Origin: Polytrichum commune | Taxonomy: Eukaryota; Streptophyta; Polytrichopsida; Polytrichales; Polytrichaceae | Length of the DNA stretch: 64,000 nucleotides | Direction of reading: 5' to 3' | NCBI GenBank assembly: GCA_950295325.1 | Contig: OX485807.1 | Location: 126,501-190,500 of the forward strand | Part shown: in pieces, positions 51,442 through 63,085 of the stretch | Position numbering within the stretch: the first letter of the stretch is position 1 | How the letters are laid out: each line of letters starts with the position of its first letter | Position numbers and translations under genes: made by a program | The notes under the pieces: model-generated | What the model was told of the DNA's origin: nothing | The model's input: only the letters and a program-made list of their open reading frames with translations | Databases searched by the model: none

Positions 51442-51900
51442 AACCCAAAAACTTATATAATATCTAGTATCTACTTACAGCTCAGAATGAGGGACTGGTG
51501 CCGGTTGGTTGGTACAAATTTCCTGCCTTTTATTCACTTACAACACCAAGTCATGTGTTACATTTTAGACGATCATACGAACTCAACTGGAATCGAACCC
51601 GGAACGTCTTAACTCAAACATCCTCCCACAACCAACCGAGGAATCATGACTTGGCGTTCACTCTCATTACAAAAACACTAATTATCCTTAAAAGCCATGC
51701 ACCTCCGTGGGCCATAATCGGCCCATGTTATTTGTTTCTCGGTTACTGTTTCTCGGTTACTATAGTGTCCATCCTCGAAAGAGGAGAGTAGTTTTGTCCC
51801 AGCTTCCCCATGTCCTGTGGGCATCGGGTTGTTGGCATTACGAACGGACACTCTATTCACGCCGGCCCCTAAAAGGGACCGGAGTTTCTATCTATCTATC
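51442..51900 (+). other. LINE 3' UTR with SINE-shared tail
   Basis: Follows the polyprotein stop. The last part (about 51758-51900) is shared with the SINE at 28560-28711 and is the likely reverse-transcriptase recognition tail. It ends in TCTATCTATCTATC. Upstream it contains the tRNA-like minus-strand segment listed separately. Confidence 0.8.
51546..51654 (-). other. tRNA-like segment (B-box, 10-bp closing stem) in the LINE 3' UTR
   Basis: Minus strand: CCAAGTCATG and its complement CATGACTTGG (51546-51555 and 51645-51654) enclose 89 nt. These contain GGTTCGATTCC (plus positions 51589-51599), an exact RNA polymerase III B-box, and a TTGGTTGTGGGAGG stretch near the A-box position. It could be a nested SINE head or a structured 3' UTR element. 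No poly-A tail or target duplication was found, and the B-box is too far from the closing stem for a normal tRNA. Confidence 0.5.
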
Positions 51901-52040
51901 TATTAATTATGGAGTACTTAATTATCAACTATTGGTACCTCTACCTTAGGAGAACCAACAATAAAACTTTGTGTTCCTATGACTCCTCACCAAAATCAAC
52001 AATGAACAACAATAGAAGTTAAAATTTAATTTTTGACCCA

Positions 52041-53467
52041 TGTTGTCAGCCACAAACTCCCACCCTTATGCGTCGTAATCCGGGTGAGAGCGTGTGGGTA
52101 ACATTCGAGTCCAACACGTTCTTACCTCTTGTTGTTGTCCCAATTCCCCAATGGTCACATCAACATGTGCATTTTATTTCATTAATACTACACAAGCATT
52201 GAAGAATGCTTCTTCATCCCTACTCTCACCCATCACACTCTAAATAATCACACCATTCACATTCAAACTTCACTCCTTTTTCCAAGGTCATGAGTCTCCT
52301 CATATTTCCTTCACCAATGCTAGCTCCCAAGCTTCTAACTACCTAACCCTACTTCCGTGAGCCCCAGCTACCTTCCCTTCACTTAACCAGGTCCCAGACC
52401 TTCCCTAACAACTCAATTTCCTTACTATAGTCTCGACTCCCTGCCGAGGAAACTACGCTGTTTGGTGACCGGTGCATGCCCGTCAATGCCCGTCAATGCC
52501 CGTCAAGAGGCTTCCTCCCAGTCAGCAGCTTAGAAGATCACTTCAAGGGGCGTCAAGCCTGGTCCAGCACGCTTGCTGGCCTCCTTCATACCGTCTCCGC
52601 AAGTTGCCACCCTCTGTCCTGATCATACAAATCTCCCAGGCTCGCCCTCCCGCCCTGATTCCTTGTGCTGTTTGGGCTTTGAATCAATTCTGAGTGCTAG
52701 CTCACTGTGGTAGCTTTGTCTGGTCCTCATCTGGAAGCCCACCCTTTCGAGGCAGTGTTTTCCTCAAATTCACAACTGCTCAGTATCATTCCAACATATT
52801 TTGACTGAATTGCAACCTTCCAGATTATTAGTTCAGTAACCGCACCCTCCTCTCTGAGGCGATTCCCCCAGTAGCTCTACCCTTTCGGCCACCCACATTG
52901 CCAGCTTATAATGCCGCACTTACTCAGTTCGGCTGGTGGCCACACCTGCTCCCTCATTCTGGCCATTCCTCATCCAGCAGCCATGCCGGCCACCTTCTTT
53001 GTCCATCTAGCCAATGCTGACCCGAAGAACCAGAATCCACATCCTCGCGATTAGCTGCCCATCCGCGCTAGTGCCCCTGCCGCCTATTTTTCTCTAATCC
53101 CCCTTCTCCTGCCGTCTCTGAGAGCACACCTCCTCCGAGCACCCAGCTCCGCCTTCCCCAACTGCCGATCCTCCTCAGTCCCGTGATTGTCTAGGTCACA
53201 GTGTCCCAAGCTTTGAACTAACATTCCCAGCTCCCAATTCGGCTAATAACCCTTCCTTCCTATCCTAAAGCCTAAGTGAAACAATCCTTTGACCGTGAAT
53301 CCATTAATTCCCCCTTACCCTTCTAACCTTACAGGGCATCACCCTAACTCAAAGTCAGAACCATAACTTCACTCAAGACCGCACACTTTTTATGTTTTAT
53401 AATAGTCAACAAAAATCCAAATCCTAATTTCTATTGTGGTTTAAACTTAACAGCACATGTGGGCACA
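52041..53467 (+). mobile_element. LTR-like segment C, related to segments A and B
   Basis: Starts TGTTGTCAGCC, then CCCACCCTTATGCGTCGTAATCC and GGGTGAG, and shares TTTATTTCATTA and CAAGCATTGAAGAATGCT with segment A. It ends AGCACATGTGGGCACA, which aligns with AGCACTCATTTTGGGCTCA of A. The middle is different and lacks the minisatellite. It could be the 3' LTR of the element at 33-40 kb, displaced by the LINE insertion, but it is too diverged from A to be sure. No target duplication was seen. Confidence 0.5.
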
Positions 53468-55384
53468 TAATCTGGCATGAAATTAGAATGTTTCAAGAAC
53501 ATGCATGAAACAGTTGTCCCTCTCTATTATGACATGTTTGGGAAGCCCCAACTTCAACTTGGCATGCATGGATTAGTCACATAAATAACTTGTCATATGT
53601 GTATTGTTTAAAACAATCATATCATCATATTATGAAAGGTAGACAATACATGAGACATGAGGAGGCCTCTCACTACAAACAAATTGGTCCCTTATCGCTT
53701 GCTATTTTGAGCCATTCTAGAGTTGGTGAGTGCGTTTGGTCACAAAGGACAAGAAAAAAATATCATTACATCTATTTCAGTAAGTGGAAAGCGAGTTAAA
53801 TGCGACCGGTTTGCTTGTAATGTTTGTATGATCATAGGAGACCTCATGACGAAGCTTCTCTTCATGATGCTATCTATAAGCTCTAGTTTGACTGAAAAAC
53901 CTTGTTCTTGGTATATTAATCTTTTAATCTTTAAAAAATATTAGGTCATAAACACTTTCCACTATTTTCTCGCAGGCGTGGCTAATGTTTCTTCTTCTTG
54001 TGGGTCAGTTATGTTGTGTTGGATGAATGCACATCAATTTAGTAGTGATTGGGTGCAAAGCGGGGAAGAAAACCTATACAAGAATTTGCATGTGAGTGGC
54101 ATCACTTTGCTTTCAATAGCCCATTGCCTTGCCTTGCCCTGCCCTGAAGAAGTAAGTTCAACCTTCCCAACACACGTTACCTCTACTCTCACGCTTTGGG
54201 TTTGCTTACATGTAAGCCCGGACCGGTGATCGTTGATATTCAAAGCAAAAAACAAAACATACTTCACCAATTCATGGCTCACAGCTTCACTGGTTTAGGT
54301 AGGCAAGTCCATTGATTGCGACTCATGAGTCTTTTGGGTATTCAACACGTCTCAAGTTCTCATTGATTCCCAAACCACCCATTGAGTCCACATAAAAGTG
54401 GAATTGCTTTGTAACACTATGGGTGTAGTTGCCCACCCACCTAGCATGTATGGAGGCTCTTAGTCCATTGTTGCACAATCCTTGTAGAATTTTGGTTTTG
54501 CATGCTAACATTAAAAATACCTTGAATCTCAATCTTGATAAGTGCGTTGATTTTTTGACACATAGATGGTCAACCATTGTACGTCCTTAACCTTCTCTTT
54601 TACACCATACTAAACACTAACTCTATCCGGAAATAACTGTCATGGTTTTTGGTGTGTTTAAACTTTACAATTTACGGAACGACATGCAACAAGTGGAGGA
54701 CCCAACACTACCTACCCCACCACTCGGGTACAATAGTATCACACCAAACAAGTGAGAAGATTCTAAAGGTGCTATTGTAATATTAATTTGATCTAGAGCA
54801 AAGTAGCAACAATAACACCAAATTAACTTGCCATAGTAAGACTACTTCTAGCACATCAATAAAACTACACTTAGATTGTGATAATCCAGTGTTGAGAAAG
54901 AATTGATGTCTTTGCATGGGTAGATCACTCTAAGGCATTTTTGTGCACCACATGCGGCTGGGGGTTTTTTGTTTTGGGGCTATTTCCCTTCAAGGGCTGA
55001 ATTAAAGCCTCCCTATAATTACTTAAATTTCAAAAATGGCCCATTTGTTTGCACCCATCCATTACTTATATTGTCCAAGTCACTGGAATTTTTTGTACTC
55101 TATATTCTTTTTACGTAATAATCATCCATTTAAGAAATCCCAATTATCATCCATCCCCGTGAGTCCTAAACCCATTTACATACCAGACTAAACATACCAT
55201 CTAGGATCCTTATCTTCAGCCCCTGTATTAATTAAAAAAAAAATAATGGCCCACGTTTTATGTCCATCTAACTTACTTATAATGGGATTGTCTACATTTA
55301 ATGGCCCCTTAATTATTTGGAATTCCTTTATAATTTTTATTTCAAATGATTTTAATCCTCTCTATATTATGCCGCACGTCGTTT
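53468..55384. other. No gene seen
   Basis: AT-rich sequence between LTR-like segment C and the minus-strand gypsy gag. It could hold decayed downstream parts of that element, but no protease, RT or integrase motif was recognised. Confidence 0.4.
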
Positions 55385-57210
55385 TTAAAATGCACTAAGT
55401 GATCTACATGTGTGTCTTTTACCACAATTTGTATAAAGGAGACGAGAACTAGTCCCTATAGTATATAGGAATTTGCCACTTGTCATTGCCACTTTGACCA
55501 AAATCAAGTCAAATCCATCACTTAATTTGATAACCAAACAAGAAACTTGAGATCGGTATTGTTTAATTTTCACATGCACATTGACGGTCCCCTCCATTTC
55601 AACTTCCAATCCATTTCCAATACCACTTTACCATTATTTTCTTTCACATGCAACCCAATATGTTTGACATATGATGAACTCAAATAACATTGACTAGTAG
55701 CGGTATCTACTAAAATATGCCCATCTAGTCCAGAGACTTTCCGTAGAAATTGCATAGTTAGACCAGTAGTCAAAATAGAATTCAAGAGTCTAGGTTGAGG
55801 TGGATCATAATACACTTACCATATGATTTTCTTTGTCAATCTAAAAGCATTTGCATAAGTGTGTTTACACCCATGTAATAATTGAAATCTTGACAATAAT
55901 CTATCGTGGCCTTGACCCTTTTTATTTTACACTAAAATGCAAGCACTAGTCTCAAAGGTTTTCTTGCTTTTACCTTTTACATAGGCGCTTATATACTTGG
56001 CTAGGTTTTTGGAATATGAATCAATAAGTAAGCAATGACCAAAAACCTTGGAATCTTCACTAAAATGTGTATCTAGTGGGCTTTGGAGATATGAAAATTT
56101 GCTTACTTTATTAATATCAAGTTCAAAGAATCAAGTACAAAATCAAATGACTTGCCTATCTTAGCCTCTAAGATTTGAACAAGATAATCCAAAAATTCTA
56201 ATCTTGATCTCCTTTCTACCTCAACAGATTGTCCACAATCTTTCTGCTGAGGATCTAAATATCCTATTCCGCTTTGTCACTGGTGGTATTAGACTTCTTA
56301 GGGCAAGTATTAGCCCTATGGCCCTCTTCTTCACAAAAGTAGCATTTGCCTTCTTTCTTTAAGGTTGCAATTCTTTTGTAGTCAATATCCCTATTATTAG
56401 TGAACTTCATGGTAGATTTCTTTTGATTCTTGATTGGACAACATACTCCTATAGAAAGAGTTTTTTTTCTCACTGTTCTTAGTAAACGCAATGCCCAACC
56501 CAAACTTAACTTGTTGGAAATTAGAATTTATAGAAACGGCATAAGTAACTAGCCTCTGAAAATCCTCCCAATGTTGAGAATTATTCAATGGGTCTACCGA
56601 TACCTTCAATCTTATTTTTGGCTTTAATCCAGGAATAAAACGGAGAATCTTATCACCAACACTCATGAGTTAGTAACAATTTTTGCACATAAGTTTTGAA
56701 ACTCATTGGGATAACTTTCAACCGACGAGTGTTGAGAAAACTTACTAAGTTTCTTACGGGCAACCTGCTCGGGGTTCACATTCCCATAGGACTTTGTAAG
56801 CGCTTCTTTGAAATGCACCCACTCTTTAGGATTTCTGCCCACTTTCTCTAAAATTTTCATCGTATTTTGTCAATTTTGCGGAACTCTAACCTCAAGATAG
56901 GTTTATGCAATATCTACCTAAAAGTTAGGAGAGGTGTTACCAACATGTAGGTAGTTCTCCATCACACCCACCTAAGCCTGGATGCGCACACACCCTCCTT
57001 CTTTGAATTTCTCTAGGTCTGCAGGCTTACACTTCATTGGCTCCTTCACTATATTGGCTTCGAACATCGCCAACGTCACCTCAGTGCATGCGCTCCTTGG
57101 CCCTTTTCAATTCTACCATCCCTAGTATAAGATTTTGAATAGTAATATTATTCTCTAGCGTATTCTCCATCTCTGGAGTTTCTGAAACATTCGTCTCAAG
57201 AGATGCCATC
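55385..57210 (-). pseudogene. Ty3/gypsy gag-protease remnant
   Basis: Read right to left. A start with MASLETNVSETPEMEN lies at about 57207. Next is a gag-like segment with EWVHFKEALTKSYG and VARKKLSKFSQ (56663-56860), then SVGDKILRFIPGLKPKIR (56560-56666). A zinc knuckle CYFCEEEGHRANTC (C-x2-C-x4-H-x4-C) lies at about 56300-56345. Further on is a retropepsin-like segment DGHILVDTATSQCYLSSSYV (about 55650-55730), where the catalytic D-T-G reads D-T-A. Pieces lie in different frames separated by stops. RT and integrase are absent, so the element is truncated. It is independent of the plus-strand gypsy at 35-40 kb. Confidence 0.8.
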
Positions 57211-57231
57211 TTCCTCTTGAAACTAAAACTT

Positions 57232-57243
57232 GCTTTGATACCA
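57232..57243 (-). other. Primer binding site, initiator tRNA-Met type
   Basis: Minus strand TGGTATCAAAGC matches the 3' end complement of plant initiator tRNA-Met (TGGTATCAGAGC) with one mismatch. It is placed correctly, just upstream of gag. Confidence 0.8.
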
Positions 57244-57506
57244 AACGTAACGAAACTCCAATTCTCTATTGGAAATTTCTTTTACATGAACCACCCAACC
57301 ATGAGATAAGATAAAAAAAAAAAAACCCTTACTCTCATGCAAGAGCCCTTTATATATCTCCCCACCATGCCCGGTTGTCTTAAGTTTAAATAAAGTAAAA
57401 AGCAAGTTCAACTATAATAAACTCTATGCTTTTACTTTAAATTCATTTTAGACTACCGTTATCTTAGTTCTAATCAACATGTACCAATAGTGGTCCATGT
57501 TACACA
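57244..57506 (-). mobile_element. 5' LTR portion of the minus-strand gypsy remnant
   Basis: Lies directly upstream of the primer site on the minus strand and contains a TATA-like GATATATAAAG at about 57349-57359. The left border is tentative (TGTGTAACATGG, minus strand, near 57506). The ends next to the PBS are not canonical, so the limits are approximate. Confidence 0.45.
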
Positions 57507-58035
57507 TTGAGGGTGGGGAACTTTAAGTTGTAGGGCTCTTCAAATATAGATAAGTAATTTCAGTGTGTCACTTTTAACATGCATGGTTGGAGATGCTCTT
57601 AGCGTTTTTCATATGGTTATTGTGTGTGTCAGATTTTTAACGGGAATGAGTGCGGCTACTCTTATGTAAATAGATTTATATATGAGTATTACCATCCACG
57701 GCAGAGCAAACACGCTGACAACTTATGATATAATAATATTGTACTATATATTATATTAACAAGTTGAATGACGGAATCTCAATGATATACAATTCAATTA
57801 TAACACAATTATAATAAACTAACAAATTATGATATAAAATTGGATCCTGGCTCACCGCGCTTGAGTAACACGGAAGGCCCCCATATACAAATCCCGCCGA
57901 TGGAATATTGCGCTCAAAATCTTCACTTCTGCTTATTCTCCACGACCAACCAACCTTCTTTGCTTGTGCACATAAAGCTTGCTCCTCTTTGTTGCATATA
58001 TCGTCGTCCGTGTGTTTGCTTTGGTTAGTAATACC
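57507..58035. other. No gene seen
   Basis: AT-rich spacer between the gypsy LTR and the copia 5' LTR. The short open frame at 57840-58028 has no recognisable family. Confidence 0.4.
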
Positions 58036-58373
58036 TAATAGTTTATTGTAATTAATTGTGATTAGTAACTAGTAAAACGCGCCACGTCAACAACCTTCAT
58101 CTCCGAACATCTGGAACCTTCATCCTCGGACTTCCTTCGCGAAGCTTCTGGACACCTTCACCCAGCGATAAGAACTCAGGCACAAAGAAAATAGAGAGTT
58201 AGTTACTGCTGACATTATATAAGTTACACAACACATTGTAGAGACTGACAAATTACAAGTAGATAGTTAGTTCTTAAGGAGACAGTTACATACACGTGTT
58301 CTACTTATATTGCAATAAAGAACTACTATTCTGTATTACTATGTGTGAATACAAAGTGTTTTGTGTCTGTGCA
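58036..58373 (+). mobile_element. Copia 5' LTR
   Basis: Matches 63086-63408 almost base for base, with about 13 substitutions and one 12-bp indel by eye (about 96% identity). TATA-like ATTATATAAG is near 58213 and AATAAA-like signals are near 58314. The ends are TAATAG...GTGCA; the canonical TG start appears mutated (TATTAG in the other copy). Confidence 0.85.
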
Positions 58374-58389
58374 AATCAATTGGATTAAC

Positions 58390-58403
58390 AGGTTATGGGC
58401 CCA
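58390..58403 (+). other. Primer binding site complementary to the tRNA-iMet anticodon region
   Basis: AGGTTATGGGCCCA is complementary to the anticodon stem-loop of initiator tRNA-Met (CAU anticodon within GGGCCCAUAACC) rather than to its 3' end. This is the half-tRNA priming arrangement known for Drosophila copia and some plant Ty1/copia elements. Confidence 0.75.
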
Positions 58404-58463
58404 CTTCGTTGTCAAAGTTATAGGTTCAATTGATTTTCTTTTAAATAACAGTAAGGAAAATAA

Positions 58464-61400
58464 ATGGAGAAAGAGGGAGGCATAGGATCAGTTTACAAAT
58501 TCACGGGAAAGAATTTCAAGTTGTGGAAGCATCAACTTCGAATTGCGCTTGATGGACGAGAAATCTTCACAATAGTTGATGGAACCGAGACGCTAGCCAA
58601 CGCCGAAGACAAAGTTTGCACAACAGTTTGATCTCCTTCCTAGTATTGCCGATCCTTGTGTATACTACAGTAAGGATGTCCAACATCCAGACAAAGTGGA
58701 AACAATCATTGGGATTTTTGTTGATGATGGTATTGTTTGCTCCACAAATTCAAAAAAGCTTGAAGACATTTTACAATACCTTGACAAAGTATTCAAGATC
58801 ACAAGAGGTGACATGGGATATTACATAGGCCTGGAAGTCTATCAATTTCAACACACATGAATTACTTTTCTCCATCAGCACAGGTACATACGAAATACCC
58901 TTGAGCGTTTTAGTATGGCAGATTCATATAGCGTGAGTACTCCGGCAGATCCAAATGTTACTCTCTCACTTGTGTCTGATGAATCCGAGAAAACAGAGTT
59001 GTTGAATGTTCCTTATAAGGAAGTCATTGGCTGCCTCATGTTCATTGTGGTACTTTTGGGCCACCCCCTTTCGAGGGAGCCTAAAAGTATCACACAAGCC
59101 CTTCGGTGAAGGTGGCCTGCATTTGCAGGCGCCCAAGCCGAACCCGGATGATAGGTGTATAACGTGAGTAGTTAGATTTTTAAGGGAGATTAAATATGCG
59201 TCGTAGTACCTCCGGAGGTTAGGCCTTAGTTTTTTACTAGTGTGGCTTTAAACTCCACTAACCAATTTCATATCTAGTTCTAACCTTAACCTACAACCTA
59301 TTCTACGCGCAGACGCACCAGCCTTGAAACCAAGGCAATCCTAATTTGTGAATTGGGATGGTTCTGATACACCCAACCGGGTGTGACTCATACCACCCTA
59401 ACTCAACGAACGGAATAACGACAATTTGATGGACCATTCAATTCTTCCTATTTCTTTATTTAGTTCTATTTAGTTTTCTAAGCGGGGGAACTTGGCCTAA
59501 GTCCCACCCTTCACACAAATTCCTTCTTAATTACTTACTTTTGTTTGCACGTCCTAACTTACTACATTAACATATTAGGCATCACCCCTTACCTCGGGTC
59601 TCTTGCCAACAAGGGTTTACGATTTATTTGGTATGTTTTGATTGTTAAATGTGTTTACACTGGATAGATCACGAAATGCAACTCAATGGGACCAGGGTGA
59701 CGGGCGACCTGTAGGTTCAACCTGTTGCGCAATCTTCATAAATTGGGGCCATTACTCCCAATCTATGGGGCCAACAACATAATAGTGGATTCGCGGGTCA
59801 TTAACCCCACCTTTCCACCAACAACATTCAGAGTGGTCGTGTCGGTGATTAATCCGACTTACCACACACGAAACTTGCTAATAAATGAAGCTACTACCAC
59901 AAAACATACCAAGGGCCCCGAAAACAATGGAATTGGGTACTCCCTTGGCGGTCAAATGGTCAAGCCACTTGACCTTACGAGATAGGTGAGTGGGTTTAGA
60001 GATGCGTACCTTAGCCGTGCTCCCTCCAATCCTAAATGGAAGGCTTAAGGTTAGTTAATTTACCTCAATTTTCCTCGGTTGATTTGGGCTTGATGTAGGC
60101 CGAGCCGCTACCTCCTTCCTTGCTCCACTTTCCGAGCGTCGACCTTGTCTCCTTCTTTGTAACTAGTTTGGTAGTAAGCGTACCTTAGTTAACAATTAAA
60201 ATATAAAGTGTTATTCTGCCCTGTAATTTAATCCTAAGCATAATATTTATATTTAGTGCACCAAATTATCTTTCCAATGATCTAAAAATCACTCTAATCG
60301 GATAAGAAATGCAAAAGTTATGAGGGTTGGAAGTGTGAGGTCGATTCAACCGACCCTTCCAACCCACCTATCTACCTTCTAACTTCAAGAATTCATAGCA
60401 CATTCCTTACTACTTGGATCTAGGCTTTCCTTATACCATTGGAAAGCTATGAACAAGCTCTAACTAGAAAAATTATGACATCAGCAGGTTAAGCTAATAG
60501 AAATTCAGCGGACTCCTTGTAACACAGCAGTCAATCAAGAAGGCTTAAACTATGTATCTCGCCTTCAACAATTCATATCTAATTCAAATCTTAGTCAAAT
60601 CAAACGTTCTATATGACCCTGGAGAGATATTAAAAATATGTATTTGATAAAAATATGTGATTAGAAAGGTAAGCCGAAGTGAACCCAGCAGGTCCTCTGT
60701 AATGCAGCAGTCAACCAAAAGTTCTCAAACTATGTGTCCCATCTTGTACAATTCATATCTAATTCAAATCATGCTCAAATCAAATGTTCTAAGCCATTTT
60801 GGAAAGCTACACAAAAGTTCTACTTGGGAAAAATATAATTTCTTGGAATTAAAATTCCTATTGGGCTCGCAGGTCTGATCCAGCAGCCGCTACCCACAAG
60901 ACCACCCAGTTTTTCTACTCCATCTTTGAAAATCCATAACTAATTGTCATCTCAACCAAATCACAAATGGGAAACGGCTATGGATACCTATATGAAATCT
61001 CTCTAAGAGAAAAATGATAAGTATCTTGTTCTAGCTTTTGAACTAAGCCTTCAGGGCATTGGCAGATGAGGTCTATAATGCCTCTACTCAAAACTCTACC
61101 ATCCAACCTACCTCTACAAAGGAAGGAATAATTTTGTTGGTGTGTTAATAAACACACAACCTAACTAGGAGAGAGAGAGTAGAGAAGGTTCTCAAGCCTT
61201 TCTTTTAGACCATTGAGAATACATGCTAAAGGATTTTTTCCTAACTACATTGAAGCAGGGCTTCGCCCAAAACTAAAGAAAGAGAGAGAGCTACAAGGTG
61301 GAAGGAGGGGTTTTTAAACCCTCTCACAAAAGGGTTGGACCCCTCCTCCACCGGATCCATTTTTCAAACCCTTTCCCGAAATTTTGGCTCGGGGGTTTTC

Positions 61401-62548
61401 CCGGTTGAGGTTGCCACCCTCTCGCCGAGGTGGTTCCGACAAAAAACCTTTAGAAATCTTTCTAATTTTTCCGCCATCGAGTTGGCAAGGGGGCAAGTGG
61501 GCAAGTATCCCCCTTGCTCTCTTTCTTTTTTTCTTCAAAATTCTTCACGCCGATTTTATCTTCTTACGTAAAACACCTCCAATAATCTTGTGTGCCTCAT
61601 ACTAACTAATAAACTAACACTTGCTTAGCTAGCATTTACTAACATTTGCTTAATAGCTAGCATCTACTAATATTTGCTTAGCTAGTTGTTTTTACTAGCT
61701 AGCACATTTGTTCTACTTTGCTATCTTCTAGCACTACTTAGTTTCATTTTGACCTTCCTTCTTCTAGGCTAAATGCTAACTGAACTAATTTTTCCTAAAT
61801 TCCCTATCAATTCTAACTTTTAATGCTAACATTCTAACTAAAAGTGATCCCGCAGAGTGGTGGACCACTCAAAGGGTTCACATTCATCTCCCTCCTCACC
61901 TATGCGGTCAACCATGCTACTAAATTTTGTGAGAAACCCATAAGCATGCACTGGACATCGGTTAAGAGGATTCTACGATATTTACAAGGTACCTCAGATT
62001 TCAGCATTGTCTATCAACGACAATCCTCTGCCCCACAACTCAAAGGTTTTTGTGATGCTGACTGTGGAGGGGATATTGACACTCGTAGATCAAGATCTGG
62101 TTACATTTTCAAACTTGGGTCTGGTCTTATCGCCTGGAGTTCTCAGGGACAGAAGTGCACGGCGCAGTCCACCACTGAAGCATAATACATTGCTGCATGC
62201 ATGGCCACCAAAGAAGCTATTTGGTTAAGACGCTTATTTCATAGTATTGGGTACACACAAACGGCTCCCACACCGTTGTTCAGCGATAATCAGAGCGCCA
62301 TCCGGTTAGTAAAAAACCCTGAATACCACAAACGCACCAAACACATTGACATTCAATATCATTTCATTCGAGAGAAGTTTGAGCATGGAAAAATAGACAT
62401 TTCCTACATCTCCACCGATCAACAGCTCGCAGATATTATGACCAAAGCTTTACCACGTGACAAGTTTGAAAGATTTCGCACTAACCTCCCAATGGCCTCA
62501 CTTAAGGACATACAAGCTTTACCAGATCTCAACCAAGGAGAGGGTTAG
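58464..62548 (+). pseudogene. Ty1/copia gag-pol, internally deleted and interrupted
   Basis: Begins with a gag start MEKEGGIGSVYKFTGKNFK (58464) that breaks near 58605. It jumps directly to the end of the RT: FDLLPSIADPCVYY and then IFVDDGIV, the catalytic VDD block near 58712-58735. The zinc knuckle, protease, integrase and most of the RT are therefore missing. After the insertion at 59046-61882 the frame resumes (CLMFI joined to SLLTYAVNHATKF). It continues into copia RNase H: HWTSVKRILRYLQGT, CDADCGGDIDTRRSRSGY, SDNQSAIRLVKNPEYHKRTKHIDI and DQQLADIMTKALP. In-frame stops lie near 58858 and 62183. It ends with DLNQGEG at 62548. Confidence 0.88.
59046..61882. mobile_element. 2.8-kb LTR-bounded insertion in copia (probable solo LTR)
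   Basis: Starts TGTGGTAC and ends GTTCACA, with perfect 5-bp duplications TTCAT on both sides (59041-59045 and 61883-61887). Removing it restores the copia reading frame exactly. No coding domain and no internal direct terminal repeat were seen, so it is a large solo LTR or a non-coding LTR element. Orientation not determined. Confidence 0.82.
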
Positions 62549-63085
62549 AAGACTTAGCTCTATGGACACTACAACATTAGCACAGATGAGGTTTCGACGA
62601 TTTCGATCTACAGACACACCGACATCAACACAGCAGCGGCTTCGACGATTCAGTTCTACACTCATTTCAACATGAAGCAAAGAACTCAACAAAGGAGAGG
62701 TTTCGGCAGACTTAGCTCCAAGCGTTCACAAACTTAGCTATTCACACACCACAACTGGAAGCAGTACGAGCTGTGGAAGCAGTGGGAGTTTTTACATCAT
62801 TCTCACTATGTATTTTACTTACATGCTTACTTTAGTTACTACTTTAGTTGGGTTTTAAGTCCTATCAGCTTGCCGTCTTTCTTTTTACCTATTTTTCTTT
62901 CACCTTCACCGTCTTTTTGGTTTTCTCCAGTCCGTTCCATCATTTTAGGTTTTCTTTCATCATTCATTCTGGAGATTCTGTCATCATTACTTCATTTTGA
63001 TCTTATTTTTTTTCCATCATTAATTGTAATTGACAAGGGAGAGTTTTACGGCAATGCAACCACTTAATTAATTAGCAAGTGGGAG
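62549..63085 (+). other. Copia 3' untranslated region and polypurine tract
   Basis: Non-coding stretch between the RNase H end and the 3' LTR. The purine-rich AAGTGGGAG at 63077-63085 directly before the LTR is the likely plus-strand primer. Confidence 0.7.

Larger units (their letters stand above)
40511..51900 (+). mobile_element. Full-length Dualen-like non-LTR retrotransposon (LINE), about 9.2 kb plus nested LTR
   Basis: Bounded by a perfect 13-bp target-site duplication TATTAATTATGGA (40498-40510 and 51901-51913). It runs from an A/C-rich 5' region through one very long frame to a 3' UTR that ends in (CTAT)n at 51880-51900. Removing the nested LTR and one TSD copy (42465-44670) leaves 9184 bp. 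The sense strand is strikingly rich in A and C and poor in G along its whole length, unlike neighbouring DNA. Domain order is basic repeat leader, 2A-like motif, APE-type endonuclease, RT, RNase H, Cys/His finger and a restriction-like endonuclease signature. Only three in-frame stops suggest a recent insertion. Assignment to the Dualen/RandI group rests on the paired endonucleases. Confidence 0.9.
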
